50,323 nt of DNA from Candidatus Apopatosoma intestinale (GCA_003524145.1 DODZ01000035.1:1-50323), one strand, 5' to 3'. Positions 34,062-42,485 are shown, counted from the first letter of the stretch. A program made the numbers and translations. Notes: generated by a model from the sequence alone, not told the origin.

Positions 34062-35219
34062 GTGAAAGAAGAAATGGACGAAACAAAGGTTATTATCAGC
34101 TTAAAGAACATTTCAAAAAGCTTCGACGACGAACAGGTACTGAAAAGTATTGACCTCGATATCCATGACAAGGAGTTTGTGACCCTGCTGGGTCCATCCG
34201 GTTGCGGAAAGACGACGACCCTGCGAATAATCGGCGGCTTTGAATCTCCCGATGAAGGCGATGTCATCTTTATGGATAAAAAGGTGAACGATGTGCCGCC
34301 GTATAAGCGGTCGGTAAATACGGTTTTTCAGAAATATGCGCTTTTTCCGCATCTCGATGTTTTCGAGAATATTGCCTTCGGTCTGCGCGTCGGGAAGGTA
34401 AAGGAAAAGGAAATAGTCGAGCGTGTGGAGGATATGCTTGCCCTCGTTAATCTTCGCGGCTTTGAGCGCCGCAAGGTAGCTACGCTTTCGGGCGGTCAGC
34501 AGCAGAGAGTGGCTATTGCCCGCGCACTCATTAACAATCCCCGCGTGCTTCTGCTTGACGAGCCGCTCGCCGCGCTTGATTTAAAGCTGCGCAAGGATAT
34601 GCAGAACGAGCTTAAAAATATCCAGAAGCAGACGGGAATTACATTTATCTACGTTACCCACGATCAGGAAGAGGCGCTTTCCATGTCCGACACGATAGTG
34701 GTCATGGCAAACGGCGAGATACAGCAGATAGGCACGCCTGCCGATATCTACAATGAACCGGTGAACGCTTTTGTAGCGGATTTCATCGGCGAATCCAATA
34801 TTCTGGACGGAACAATGCCTGCCGATTACCTCGCGAAATTTGCAGGGCACGAATTCAAATGCCTCGACGCGGGCTTTGAAAAGAACGAGGGCGTCGATAT
34901 AGTCGTCCGCCCCGAGGATGTAGATATAGTGGAGCCCGAAAAGGGAATGCTCCGCGGAACGGTGACCTCCGTCACCTTCAAGGGTGTGCACTATGAGATA
35001 ATCGTCGATATCGGCGGCTTCAAGTGGATGATCCAGACTACGGATTACTGCGCCCCCGATTCCACGATAGGTCTCTATATAGAGCCCGACGCTATCCATG
35101 TAATGAAGAAATCCGAATATTCCGATATGTTCGGCGACTATTCCTCCTTCAGCGAGGAATTTGACGAGCTTTCCGTCGTCGACGACGAGGAAGATGACGA
35201 GGAGGCGGGAGAGGAATGA
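34062..35219 (+). CDS. potA: Spermidine/putrescine importer ATPase PotA
   Basis: ABC ATPase of about 385 aa driving polyamine uptake. Walker A GPSGCGKTT, Q-loop TVFQKYALFPH, signature LSGGQQQRVAIARA, Walker B LLLDEPLAALD, H-loop VTHDQEEA, then a C-terminal TOBE-like domain and an acidic tail (VVDDEEDDEEAGEE). Start: GTG 34062 has AAGGTGA at good spacing, while the ATG at 34074 has only a weak purine run; both remain possible. It leads potABCD, in which every gene overlaps the next by 4 bp. Confidence 0.93.
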   Translation: MKEEMDETKVIISLKNISKSFDDEQVLKSIDLDIHDKEFVTLLGPSGCGKTTTLRIIGGFESPDEGDVIFMDKKVNDVPPYKRSVNTVFQKYALFPHLDVFENIAFGLRVGKVKEKEIVERVEDMLALVNLRGFERRKVATLSGGQQQRVAIARALINNPRVLLLDEPLAALDLKLRKDMQNELKNIQKQTGITFIYVTHDQEEALSMSDTIVVMANGEIQQIGTPADIYNEPVNAFVADFIGESNILDGTMPADYLAKFAGHEFKCLDAGFEKNEGVDIVVRPEDVDIVEPEKGMLRGTVTSVTFKGVHYEIIVDIGGFKWMIQTTDYCAPDSTIGLYIEPDAIHVMKKSEYSDMFGDYSSFSEEFDELSVVDDEEDDEEAGEE

Positions 35220-36040
35220 AAAAGCGTTCTTTTCTCGAGGGCTTTGCCGCGGTGCCTCATATAGTATGGGTGCTTCTTTTTATCGTAGCACCGCTTATCT
35301 TTGTCGTTTATTTCGCCTTTACGGATAACAGCGGCAGCTTTACTTTTGACAATATAACGATGCTCTCCGATTATGCGCATATATTTCTGCTTTCGGTCTG
35401 CTTTGCGCTGATAGCGACGGCGATATGCCTTATCATCGGTTATCCGCTTGCTTTCGTTATATCTCAGCTCTCGCCGGCAAAGCAGAAAATAATGGTGGTG
35501 CTTCTCATGCTCCCCATGTGGATAAGCCTGCTGATACGCACATATTCGCTCATGGCTCTGCTCGATAACGGCGGACTTCTCAATTCGCTCTTTGAAAGCC
35601 TCGGACTGCCGAAGGCAAAAATAGTCGGCACATCGGGTGCGGTTATACTCGGCATGGTATATGATTTCCTGCCGTATATGGTGCTTCCGATATACACGAG
35701 CATCTCCAAGCTCGACTCCCGCTATATGGAGGCGGCGCGAGACCTCGGCTGCAGCAATGTTAAGGCGCTTTTCCGCGTCACTCTGCCGCTTTCTCTTCCG
35801 GGCGTTATCTCGGGAATAACGATGGTTTTCGTTCCCTCAATCAGCACATTCTATATTTCGCAGAAGCTCGGCGGAGGCTCATTTGACCTTATCGGCGATA
35901 CGATAGAGCGCCAGTTCCAGAATGTGAACACCTATCATATAGGCGCGGCAATATCGCTCGTAATGATGATACTTATTCTTATATCTGTAGCCGTCATGAA
36001 CCGCTTTACCGACGGAGATGAAGGAGGTATTATCGTATGA
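35216..36040 (+). CDS. potB: Spermidine/putrescine permease PotB
   Basis: Membrane permease of 274 aa with six predicted helices. The ABC-permease EAA loop is visible as YMEAARDLGCSNVKALFRVTLPL, which contacts PotA. Starts in the potA stop codon (ATGA). It forms the channel with PotC. Confidence 0.93.
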   Translation: MKKRSFLEGFAAVPHIVWVLLFIVAPLIFVVYFAFTDNSGSFTFDNITMLSDYAHIFLLSVCFALIATAICLIIGYPLAFVISQLSPAKQKIMVVLLMLPMWISLLIRTYSLMALLDNGGLLNSLFESLGLPKAKIVGTSGAVILGMVYDFLPYMVLPIYTSISKLDSRYMEAARDLGCSNVKALFRVTLPLSLPGVISGITMVFVPSISTFYISQKLGGGSFDLIGDTIERQFQNVNTYHIGAAISLVMMILILISVAVMNRFTDGDEGGIIV

Positions 36041-36861
36041 AAACACTCTCGAAAATCTATATGTGGCTGATTTTCGCGTTGCTTTATGCACCGATAATCG
36101 TGCTCGTGATATTTTCTTTCAACAGAGCAGGCTCGCTCAACCATTTTTCAACGTTTTCGCTCTACTGGTATAAGGAGCTTTTCCGTGACGCACAGGCGCT
36201 GAAGGCACTCAAAAATTCGCTTATCCTCGCCGTTTCCTCTTCGCTTCTTGCCACGGTTATAGGCACATTCGCCGCGCTCGGCATAGACAGGATGAAAAGC
36301 AAATTTTTGAAAACGGCGATATCCTCGGTGACAAACATCCCGATGATGAATCCCGATATCGTGACGGGTGTTTCCATGATGCTTCTCTTTGTAGCGGCAT
36401 CGGGAATGGCTTTTCTGCCGATAAAATTCGGTCTGATGACCATGCTTATTGCGCATACGACCTTCAATCTGCCGTACGTTATCCTCTCTGTACTCCCGCG
36501 CTTCCGCAGTATGGACAGGCACCTGACGGAGGCGGCACTCGACCTCGGCTGCACACCGGCAAAAACCTTTTTCAAGGTGGAGCTTCCGTTGATAATGCCC
36601 GGTGTTATCTCCGGTCTCATGCTCGGCTTCACGCTTTCACTCGATGACTTCGTAATAAGCCATTTTGTAAGCTCGCCGGACTTTCAGACTCTGCCGCTTT
36701 ATGTTTACAACCAGACGGCGCATGAGGTCAAATACAGCATGTATGCGCTATGCGCACTGATGGTATTTGTGATACTCGGGCTTCTGCTCGCAGTCAACTT
36801 TGCAGGCTCGCGCGGTGAAAAATCCAAGCGCGCAAAAGGAAAGGGAGGTATTGCGGCATGA
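36037..36861 (+). CDS. potC: Spermidine/putrescine permease PotC
   Basis: Membrane permease of 274 aa and second channel subunit. Six helices; the EAA loop is LTEAALDLGCTPAKTFFKVELPL. It ends in a basic tail (RGEKSKRAKGKGG). ATGA overlap with potB, and GAAGGAGG precedes its start. Confidence 0.93.
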   Translation: MKTLSKIYMWLIFALLYAPIIVLVIFSFNRAGSLNHFSTFSLYWYKELFRDAQALKALKNSLILAVSSSLLATVIGTFAALGIDRMKSKFLKTAISSVTNIPMMNPDIVTGVSMMLLFVAASGMAFLPIKFGLMTMLIAHTTFNLPYVILSVLPRFRSMDRHLTEAALDLGCTPAKTFFKVELPLIMPGVISGLMLGFTLSLDDFVISHFVSSPDFQTLPLYVYNQTAHEVKYSMYALCALMVFVILGLLLAVNFAGSRGEKSKRAKGKGGIAA

Positions 36862-38129
36862 AAAAAATCGTTTCACTTATTCTTTGCCTCGCACTTATCT
36901 CGGCACTTATCCTCTCGCTTGCTTCATGCGGCAAATCGGACGATACGGATACGGACGCTCCCGCAAAGGGAAGCACCACACTCTATGTTTACAACTGGGG
37001 CGAATATATTTCCGACGGCTCCGAAGGCTCGCTCGATACAAATAAGGAATTTGAAAAATACTGTCGCGAGGTGCTCGGCAAGAACGTCACGGTTAATTAT
37101 TCTCTTTATTCCAGTAATGAGGATCTTTATGCCAAGCTTTCCAGCGGTGCCGTCAGCTATGATGTTATAGTCCCGTCGGATTACATGATAGCGCGTCTTG
37201 CCGCGGAGGGACTGCTGAAGGAGATGAATCCCAAGGACAAGATAAAAAACTACAAGTATATAGATGAGAAATTTAAGGGGCTTTATTATGACCCCGAGGA
37301 AAAGTGGTCTGTTCCGTATACCTACGGCACCGTCGGCATCATCTATAATACGGATATTGTCCGCGAGGATGATGAGAATATCGGCAGCTGGTCGCTCATG
37401 TGGGATGAGGAATATTCAGGCAATATCCTCCAGTTCAATAACCCGCGCGATGCTTTCGGCACAGCGCAGTATTACCAGAAATCAAGCGTAAACTCCGACG
37501 ACCTCACGACATGGGACAGTGCGCTCGCCCTGCTGAAAAAGCAGAAGAGTGTTGTTCAGGGCTATGTAATGGACGAGGTTTTCAATAAGATGAAGGGCGG
37601 AAGCGCGGCTATCGCTCCGTACTATGCGGGCGACTACTTCACGATGTATGCCGATAATGAATCGCTTGCCTTTTATCATCCCGAGGAGGGCACGAATGTT
37701 TTTGTTGACGGTATGTGCATCCCCGCAAGCACGAAAAATTATGATCTCGCGCTCGAATATATAAACTTCATGCTCTCAAAAGAGATTGCAATAGCAAATG
37801 CGGAATATATTTGTTATGCAAGCCCAAATTCTCTTGTATATGAGGATGAGGAATATATAGAATATATGACAGAGGAAATACATCCCGATGCGATATCTGT
37901 CCTCTATGATTTCGATATGAGCAATATGGAGTTTTTCCATGATCTTCCGGATGCCACACGCGATCATATGAACAGCCTCTGGGAAGAGCTGAAGATAGAG
38001 AGTGAAATAGGCGTGGCTGTTTATATAATCTGCCTGCTTATCGTGATTTCCCTCGTCGCTCTGCTCGTTTCACGCATAATAATAAACAGAAGAAGACGCT
38101 TCTTCTTCGAAAAATATTCGAAAAGATAA
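36858..38129 (+). CDS. potD: Polyamine-binding lipoprotein PotD with C-terminal membrane helix
   Basis: Substrate-binding protein of 423 aa. A signal peptide with lipobox LASC (lipidated Cys24) precedes the periplasmic-binding fold: VYNWGEYI, SYDVIVPSDYMIARL, VPYTYGTVGIIYNT and ASPNS patterns typical of PotD. Unusually, residues about 385-406 form a second membrane helix (VAVYIICLLIVISLVALLV) followed by a basic stretch (NRRRRFFFEKYSKR), so both ends would be membrane-bound. The helix is in frame with no sign of a frameshift. ATGA overlap with potC after AAGGGAGG. A LiaF-like gene follows after 14 bp. Confidence 0.92.
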   Translation: MKKIVSLILCLALISALILSLASCGKSDDTDTDAPAKGSTTLYVYNWGEYISDGSEGSLDTNKEFEKYCREVLGKNVTVNYSLYSSNEDLYAKLSSGAVSYDVIVPSDYMIARLAAEGLLKEMNPKDKIKNYKYIDEKFKGLYYDPEEKWSVPYTYGTVGIIYNTDIVREDDENIGSWSLMWDEEYSGNILQFNNPRDAFGTAQYYQKSSVNSDDLTTWDSALALLKKQKSVVQGYVMDEVFNKMKGGSAAIAPYYAGDYFTMYADNESLAFYHPEEGTNVFVDGMCIPASTKNYDLALEYINFMLSKEIAIANAEYICYASPNSLVYEDEEYIEYMTEEIHPDAISVLYDFDMSNMEFFHDLPDATRDHMNSLWEELKIESEIGVAVYIICLLIVISLVALLVSRIIINRRRRFFFEKYSKR

Positions 38130-38143
38130 AGGAGATATGACTT

Positions 38144-38845
38144 ATGAATAACGGTTTTCGCCGTTCGACGATAGTAAAAATCTTTTACGGACTTGTGCTT
38201 CTTGCCATAGGCATTGCTTTTGCGGGCAGTGCTCTCGGCTTCTGGAGCTTTGATATCTTTTTCAAGGGCTGGTGGTGCGTTCTTCTGATGGTGCTTGCCG
38301 TTGCGGATATGTGCTCACACGGCTTCAGGGAATGGGATGTTTTCGTATTTGTCATAGGCGCGGTGCTCTTTGTCAAATACCGCTTTGAAAATATCGGCAA
38401 ATATATCACATGGAAGCTTTTCTTTGCAGTAGTGATAATTTATATTGCTCTGCGCATCATCTTTTCCGCCGTTGTGCGCAAGCCGAAATTTTCGGTGAGT
38501 CACAGTGAGAGCGGTCAGACCTATGACGGCATTTCAACGGAAAAGCTGACCTTCGGCTCGAGAAACATAAGCTATGACGGCAAGAATGTAAACGGCGGAA
38601 ACTTTTCCGTCAGCTTCGGCGAGCTTATCATAGATATGCGCGGCGCCGCCGTTTCGGACGGCGCAGTGATAAACGTGAGCTCCTCCTTTGCAAAAGCTGT
38701 TTTACGGACACCCGCTGATGTTACGGTCACGGTGAAAAGCAATGTCGCTTTCGGTGAGGTGAAGAACACCGTCGCCGACAGAAAGGGAGACCACAGTATC
38801 ACGATAAATGCGGAGGCTTCATTCGGCGCCGTAGAGATATACTGA
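38144..38845 (+). CDS. LiaF-like membrane protein
   Basis: Protein of 233 aa with four hydrophobic helices (about residues 12-115, in helix pairs typical of the LiaF N-terminal domain) and a C-terminal beta-solenoid-like domain (about 125-233) with FGSRNISYDGKNVNGGNFSVSF and a terminal SFGAVEIY, as in the cell-wall-active-antibiotic-response (LiaF C-terminal) family. Such proteins sense envelope state or restrain stress systems. No liaRS genes are nearby. AAAGGAG lies before the ATG, 14 bp after potD, so it shares the pot transcript; a strong terminator follows. Confidence 0.78.
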   Translation: MNNGFRRSTIVKIFYGLVLLAIGIAFAGSALGFWSFDIFFKGWWCVLLMVLAVADMCSHGFREWDVFVFVIGAVLFVKYRFENIGKYITWKLFFAVVIIYIALRIIFSAVVRKPKFSVSHSESGQTYDGISTEKLTFGSRNISYDGKNVNGGNFSVSFGELIIDMRGAAVSDGAVINVSSSFAKAVLRTPADVTVTVKSNVAFGEVKNTVADRKGDHSITINAEASFGAVEIY

Positions 38846-38873
38846 GGCAAGGATGCTAAAAAAGTGCAGACCG

Positions 38874-38903
38874 AAAAAGGCAGGATTTTTCCTGCCTTTT
38901 TGT
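38874..38903 (+). terminator. Terminator of pot operon
   Basis: AAAAAGGCAGGA-TTTT-TCCTGCCTTTTT, perfect stem with T-tract, 29 bp after the LiaF-like stop. Confidence 0.88.
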
Positions 38904-38929
38904 ACGCGCAATAAAGCTTTCTCCGTCCA

Positions 38930-39195
38930 TAATTAAAGTTTTCGCCCGCCTTTTTCAAAAGGCGGTGTCGTCCACCGACAGCGGTGGTCGCGCTCCGCAG
39001 AGCGCGAAATCTCCGCTCGGCGTTTTCTTTTTAATAGCTTTTTCTTTTGCGCCTGCTTCGTCAAAAGAAAAAGCGGATAGAGAGCCTTCTCCAGTGGGAA
39101 ATTGACCGATTTGCGGAGCATGTGTGTCGGCGTCGCCGAGACTGTGGCATCGTGAGTTTGGCTTGTGCGCTGACGGGATAAAACACATTCACACC
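38930..39195. repeat. Composite intergenic element: hairpin cluster plus repeat module
   Basis: No gene is visible in 38904-39296. It holds four successive perfect hairpins: CCGCCTTTT/AAAAGGCGG (38946-38965), CCACCG/CGGTGG (38972-38987), CGCGCTC/GAGCGCG (38989-39006), and GCTTTTTCTTTTG/CAAAAGAAAAAGC (39037-39074). The right part shares TGTGTGTCGGCGTCGCCGA (39121-39139) in inverted orientation with 46492-46510, and GAGTTTG...GCGCTGACGG with about 46399-46416. Confidence 0.65.
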
Positions 39196-39235
39196 GCATT
39201 TTTATAAAAATTTACATATTTTTTCTCCGCAGATA

Positions 39236-39263
39236 TTGTATTATGCGGATTTTATGGTAAAAT
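39236..39263 (+). promoter_or_regulatory. Promoter of DUF624 gene
   Basis: -35 TTGTAT (39236-39241), 16-bp spacer, -10 TAAAAT (39258-39263). Moderate match. Confidence 0.45.
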
Positions 39264-39296
39264 AAATAAGATAGTATTGCCCGGGAGTGAAAAAGC

Positions 39297-40301
39297 GTGG
39301 AAGAAAACAAGAAAAAGAAAAAAACGTCTATATTTTTCAGAAGCTATGCCAAGGACGGCAAGGGCGTAAAAAAAGAAGATGTGATAACAGAATATAACTT
39401 TATAAATTTCTTCAAGCTTTACGGAAGAAAATTTTCTAAGCTTGTTTATGTGAATTTCCTTTATATATTCGGAAATTTTCCGCTGCTTTTCTTCATGCTG
39501 GGCATAAGCGGATATTTCGCCGCAAAGGCAAATACACCGACAAGCGAATTTTATCCGATAGTATACGGGCTTTTTCACGCGGGAGAGACGGAGGCGGCAG
39601 GAACGCTTTTCGGGCTTTTCGGCAGTGTGGGACTGACGTATTATTACGGAAATGCGGCGAGCATAGTGCTGTTTTCCATATCGGCACTTGCGATATTTAC
39701 CTTCGGTCCCGTCAATGCCGGCTGTGCCTACCTCATTAAATCGCTGATAAAATGCGAACCGATATTCCTCTTTGAGGACTTTTTCCGCACAATCAAAACA
39801 AATCTGCGCCAGTCGATAATCGTCGGCATATTTGACCTTGCCATTATGGGCGCATCGGCATATGCGGTCTCGTTTTATCTGATGAATTACAAGACATACA
39901 GCATCATGTTCTTCTGCTCGCTTGCCATGGTCTGTGTATATATGTTTATCAGATTTTATATTTACAATATCCTTGTGACATTTAAGGTGAGCCTGCGCCA
40001 GCTGCTCAAAAATTCGTTTATACTTGCGATACTTGCTATGGGAAAGAATTTCCTTGCGCTTCTCGCGATAGTTGCCTTCGGACTTGTGACATTTGCGCTT
40101 TCCGCAGTATTCATGCCGGCTATGGTGATAATTCTCATGATGTTTTTCTTCTCCACGGTGTCGTTTGTTGCGACATATGTGGCTTATCCGAAGATAAAAC
40201 AGTATATGATAGATCCGTATTATCCGAACGGCGAGGTGCGCGACCCCGATGAACCTGCAGAAGACGACGGTGAATCCGAAGAAGAACAAAGCATTAACTG
40301 A
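39297..40301 (+). CDS. DUF624 (YesV-like) membrane protein
   Basis: Membrane protein of 334 aa with a lysine-rich N-terminus, about six hydrophobic helices, the DUF624-like GPVNAGCAYLIKSLIKCEPIFL segment, and an acidic tail (EPAEDDGESEEEQ). The family often accompanies carbohydrate ABC importers but has no proven role; no sugar transporter is next to it here. The start is GTG, 7 bp after GGGAGTG. The stop is 2 bp before a terminator whose 3' arm is the gpr ribosome binding site. Confidence 0.75.
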   Translation: MEENKKKKKTSIFFRSYAKDGKGVKKEDVITEYNFINFFKLYGRKFSKLVYVNFLYIFGNFPLLFFMLGISGYFAAKANTPTSEFYPIVYGLFHAGETEAAGTLFGLFGSVGLTYYYGNAASIVLFSISALAIFTFGPVNAGCAYLIKSLIKCEPIFLFEDFFRTIKTNLRQSIIVGIFDLAIMGASAYAVSFYLMNYKTYSIMFFCSLAMVCVYMFIRFYIYNILVTFKVSLRQLLKNSFILAILAMGKNFLALLAIVAFGLVTFALSAVFMPAMVIILMMFFFSTVSFVATYVAYPKIKQYMIDPYYPNGEVRDPDEPAEDDGESEEEQSIN

Positions 40302-40303
40302 AT

Positions 40304-40351
40304 AAAAATCCCTCCTTTGCCTCAAAATAGCAAAAAAAGGAGGGATTTTTT
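40304..40351 (+). terminator. Terminator whose 3' arm is the gpr Shine-Dalgarno
   Basis: 15-bp perfect arms AAAAATCCCTCCTTT (40304-40318) and AAAGGAGGGATTTTT (40336-40350), 17-nt loop, then six T directly before the gpr ATG at 40352. AGGAGGG, the gpr ribosome binding site, is part of the 3' arm. Confidence 0.85.
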
Positions 40352-41269
40352 ATGCCTGATTTCAGAACAGATCTTGCCGCAGAGATGCGCGACCATGCAA
40401 TGCGCAAATATGCGGGGGAAAACAAGGGAGAGCCGGACGGCGTTATTTTCCGCGAGGAAAAAATAACGGAAACGATAGGAAAAAGCACGATAGAGATAAC
40501 AAGCGACGAGGGCGCCGCCGCGATAGGAAAGGAAAAAGGGAAGTATGTCACATTTACCTTTCCCGAGCCGGAAAATATGGATGCCGAGACTTTCGGCGCG
40601 CTTTACGGCGCACTTGCGGATAGCCTGCGGGAGCTTTGCTTTTCGGCAAAGCCCGGGGCAAAAAGCCTGCTTGTCTGCGGGCTGGGGAGCAGAAGTATAA
40701 CGGCAGATTCGCTGGGTCCCGCATCGGCAGACGGCGTGCTCGCCACGCACCATATCAAGGCGGCGGACGAAAAGGTTTTCGGGGAGATGGGCTTTTTCGA
40801 TACGGCTGTGCTGACGCCGGGGGTCTCGGCGCAGACGGGAATGGAATCGGCAGAGCTTATCATGGCGGCGGCAAAAAAACTATGTCCCGACATGATAATA
40901 GCGATAGATGCGCTCTGCGCCAGAGACGCGGCAAGGCTCTGCAAAACGGTGCAGCTCTGCACGGCGGGCATTTCCCCGGGTGCGGGAATAGGAAATTTCC
41001 GTTCGCGGCTGAGCCATGAGAACATCGGAGTGCCTGTGATCGGAGTCGGCGTGCCGACCGTAATCGAGGGACGCACGCTCGTTCTCGACGCGCTCGGCGA
41101 TGTGGCGGACAAAAGCGGAAAGGAGAGCGCAGGCGAGCGTATGGCGGGTCTTTTCGTTTCGCCGAAAAATATCGACAGGAGCGTGGAGATACTTTCACGC
41201 GTGCTGAGCTATGCCGTAAACACCGCCTTTCAGGAGGGGCTTTCAGCCGAAGAAATCGCACTTATGTGA
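40352..41269 (+). CDS. gpr: Germination (spore) protease Gpr
   Basis: A25-family aspartic-type protease of 305 aa that degrades small acid-soluble spore proteins at germination. It begins with the propeptide and FRTDLA signal. The key acids are Asp119 (ITADSLGP) and Asp186 (IIAIDALCAR), close to the family spacing. Other marks: GLGSRSITADSLGP, TPGVSAQTGMES, and TAGISPGAGIGNFR. The product is shorter than B. subtilis Gpr. The start ATG follows AGGAGGG, which is sequestered in the terminator hairpin at 40304-40351. A SpoIIP-like gene follows, as in Bacillus. Confidence 0.93.
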   Translation: MPDFRTDLAAEMRDHAMRKYAGENKGEPDGVIFREEKITETIGKSTIEITSDEGAAAIGKEKGKYVTFTFPEPENMDAETFGALYGALADSLRELCFSAKPGAKSLLVCGLGSRSITADSLGPASADGVLATHHIKAADEKVFGEMGFFDTAVLTPGVSAQTGMESAELIMAAAKKLCPDMIIAIDALCARDAARLCKTVQLCTAGISPGAGIGNFRSRLSHENIGVPVIGVGVPTVIEGRTLVLDALGDVADKSGKESAGERMAGLFVSPKNIDRSVEILSRVLSYAVNTAFQEGLSAEEIALM

Positions 41270-41341
41270 CGGCGAAAAATGAATAAAAAAGCACATTATC
41301 CCATATATTTATAGGGAAACGGATTTTTCGGAGGGATAATG

Positions 41342-42292
41342 ATGGATTATGAGCGAAAGGAGCTTCCCGCTCCTTACATAAAGCAAAGAAGCAGGAGAAA
41401 AAACGGCGTCGGGCGGCTTGCTTTTCTGATACTGACCGTTCTCTGCGTCGCGGGGCTATGCACGGTATATATGGGGCGTAATGACGGGCGCTTTGCCTTT
41501 CTTTTCCGCGGAAAAGCGGACAAAACGACCGAGAACACGACGAGCGCCGCGACGACGGAATCGACAATCGGCACCGCACAAAAGGACGACGGGGCAAAGA
41601 CTGCAGACCTTTCCGCCGCGGCGCAGGGCGAGCGCTATGAAAACAAGAGCGGATACGAACTTGACAGCGGTTTTACCGCTTCGCTTTCGAAAATAGGCAA
41701 GGGAAGCGTGCTATTCGTTGCCACGCGCGGCTATGAGGGTTATGCAGAGAGCGGAAGCGGCGTTTCATATAAAGGGAAGAATACCGCAACACTCGCCGCA
41801 CTCATGGCGGCGGAAATGCAGAGGCACGGCATAAAGGCGGAGTTTCTCGATGTCTGCCCCGACGGCGACTACAGCTACGAAAACGCATACAAAAAGATAA
41901 GCGCCTACCTCTCGGAGCATGACGATGTGAAATATATCATAGATATCTCCCGTGAAGCGCTTTGCGGTTCGGGAGGCGAACTTCTTCGCCCTGCCGCCAC
42001 TCTCGACGGGGAAAGATATGCGCAGATGCGACTTGCCGTCGGCACTGACGCAGGCGGAGGTGCGCATCCCGGCTGGCGCACGAGACTGATGCAGGCGGAT
42101 GCTGTTTTTGATATGATGAGCGGGAAATATCCCTCGCTCATGATGCCCACGCTTATCAGCCGCGCAAGGCTCAATCAGCATCTGCCGCGGTGCACGCTGA
42201 CCCTGCGTATCGGCTCGCTCGGAAACTGCTTTGCCGAGGCGGAAAATTCGGCAAAGCTTTTTGCCGATGCCTTTGCAGATGCGGTGGGGTGA
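41342..42292 (+). CDS. SpoIIP-like protein with substituted active-site motifs
   Basis: Protein of 316 aa: a basic N-terminus, one membrane helix (about residues 26-44), a Thr/Ala-rich linker (about 58-100) and a SpoIIP domain (about 115-316). Family features remain: LAVGTDAGGGAHPGW, RLNQHLP, and a terminal EAENSAKLFADAFAD. But three active-site motifs are changed: the HTH of the YHTHxxE motif reads ATR (127-129, Glu132 kept), DIHRD reads DISRE (Ser203), and the IEIGS glutamate is Arg289. SpoIIP normally cuts peptidoglycan amide bonds during engulfment. The position after gpr is the known locus. It is probably an inactive or repurposed paralogue. ATG 41342 has GGAGGG 6 bp upstream. Confidence 0.8.
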   Translation: MDYERKELPAPYIKQRSRRKNGVGRLAFLILTVLCVAGLCTVYMGRNDGRFAFLFRGKADKTTENTTSAATTESTIGTAQKDDGAKTADLSAAAQGERYENKSGYELDSGFTASLSKIGKGSVLFVATRGYEGYAESGSGVSYKGKNTATLAALMAAEMQRHGIKAEFLDVCPDGDYSYENAYKKISAYLSEHDDVKYIIDISREALCGSGGELLRPAATLDGERYAQMRLAVGTDAGGGAHPGWRTRLMQADAVFDMMSGKYPSLMMPTLISRARLNQHLPRCTLTLRIGSLGNCFAEAENSAKLFADAFADAVG

Positions 42293-42316
42293 GAGGTAAA
42301 TGCAGTGAAATGACGG

Positions 42317-42346
42317 CAAAATCCGACGCATTGCGCCGGATTTTGT
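42317..42346 (+). terminator. Terminator of gpr/SpoIIP-like unit
   Basis: AAAATCCGACGC-ATT-GCGCCGGATTTT with one mismatch, 24 bp after the stop. Confidence 0.7.
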
Positions 42347-42417
42347 GCTTTATGCGGATAAATTGCGGCACTTTGTAAAGTTTTATATCATAAAGTCGCA
42401 ACCGAGCGAAAAAACTA

Positions 42418-42446
42418 TTGATTTTATTTCTTTTTTGTATTATAAT
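42418..42446 (+). promoter_or_regulatory. Promoter of EEP-DUF6062-pfkA operon
   Basis: -35 TTGATT (42418-42423), 17-bp spacer, perfect -10 TATAAT (42441-42446). Confidence 0.75.
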
Positions 42447-42485
42447 ATCAGAGTAAATAAAAATACCTTTATGGAGGTTTTTACT

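Noticed and set aside
39252..40325. 357-aa minus-strand open frame opposite the DUF624 gene
   Set aside because: His/Lys/Arg-rich shadow; the + strand gene has a promoter, GTG with GGGAGTG, and clear membrane helices.
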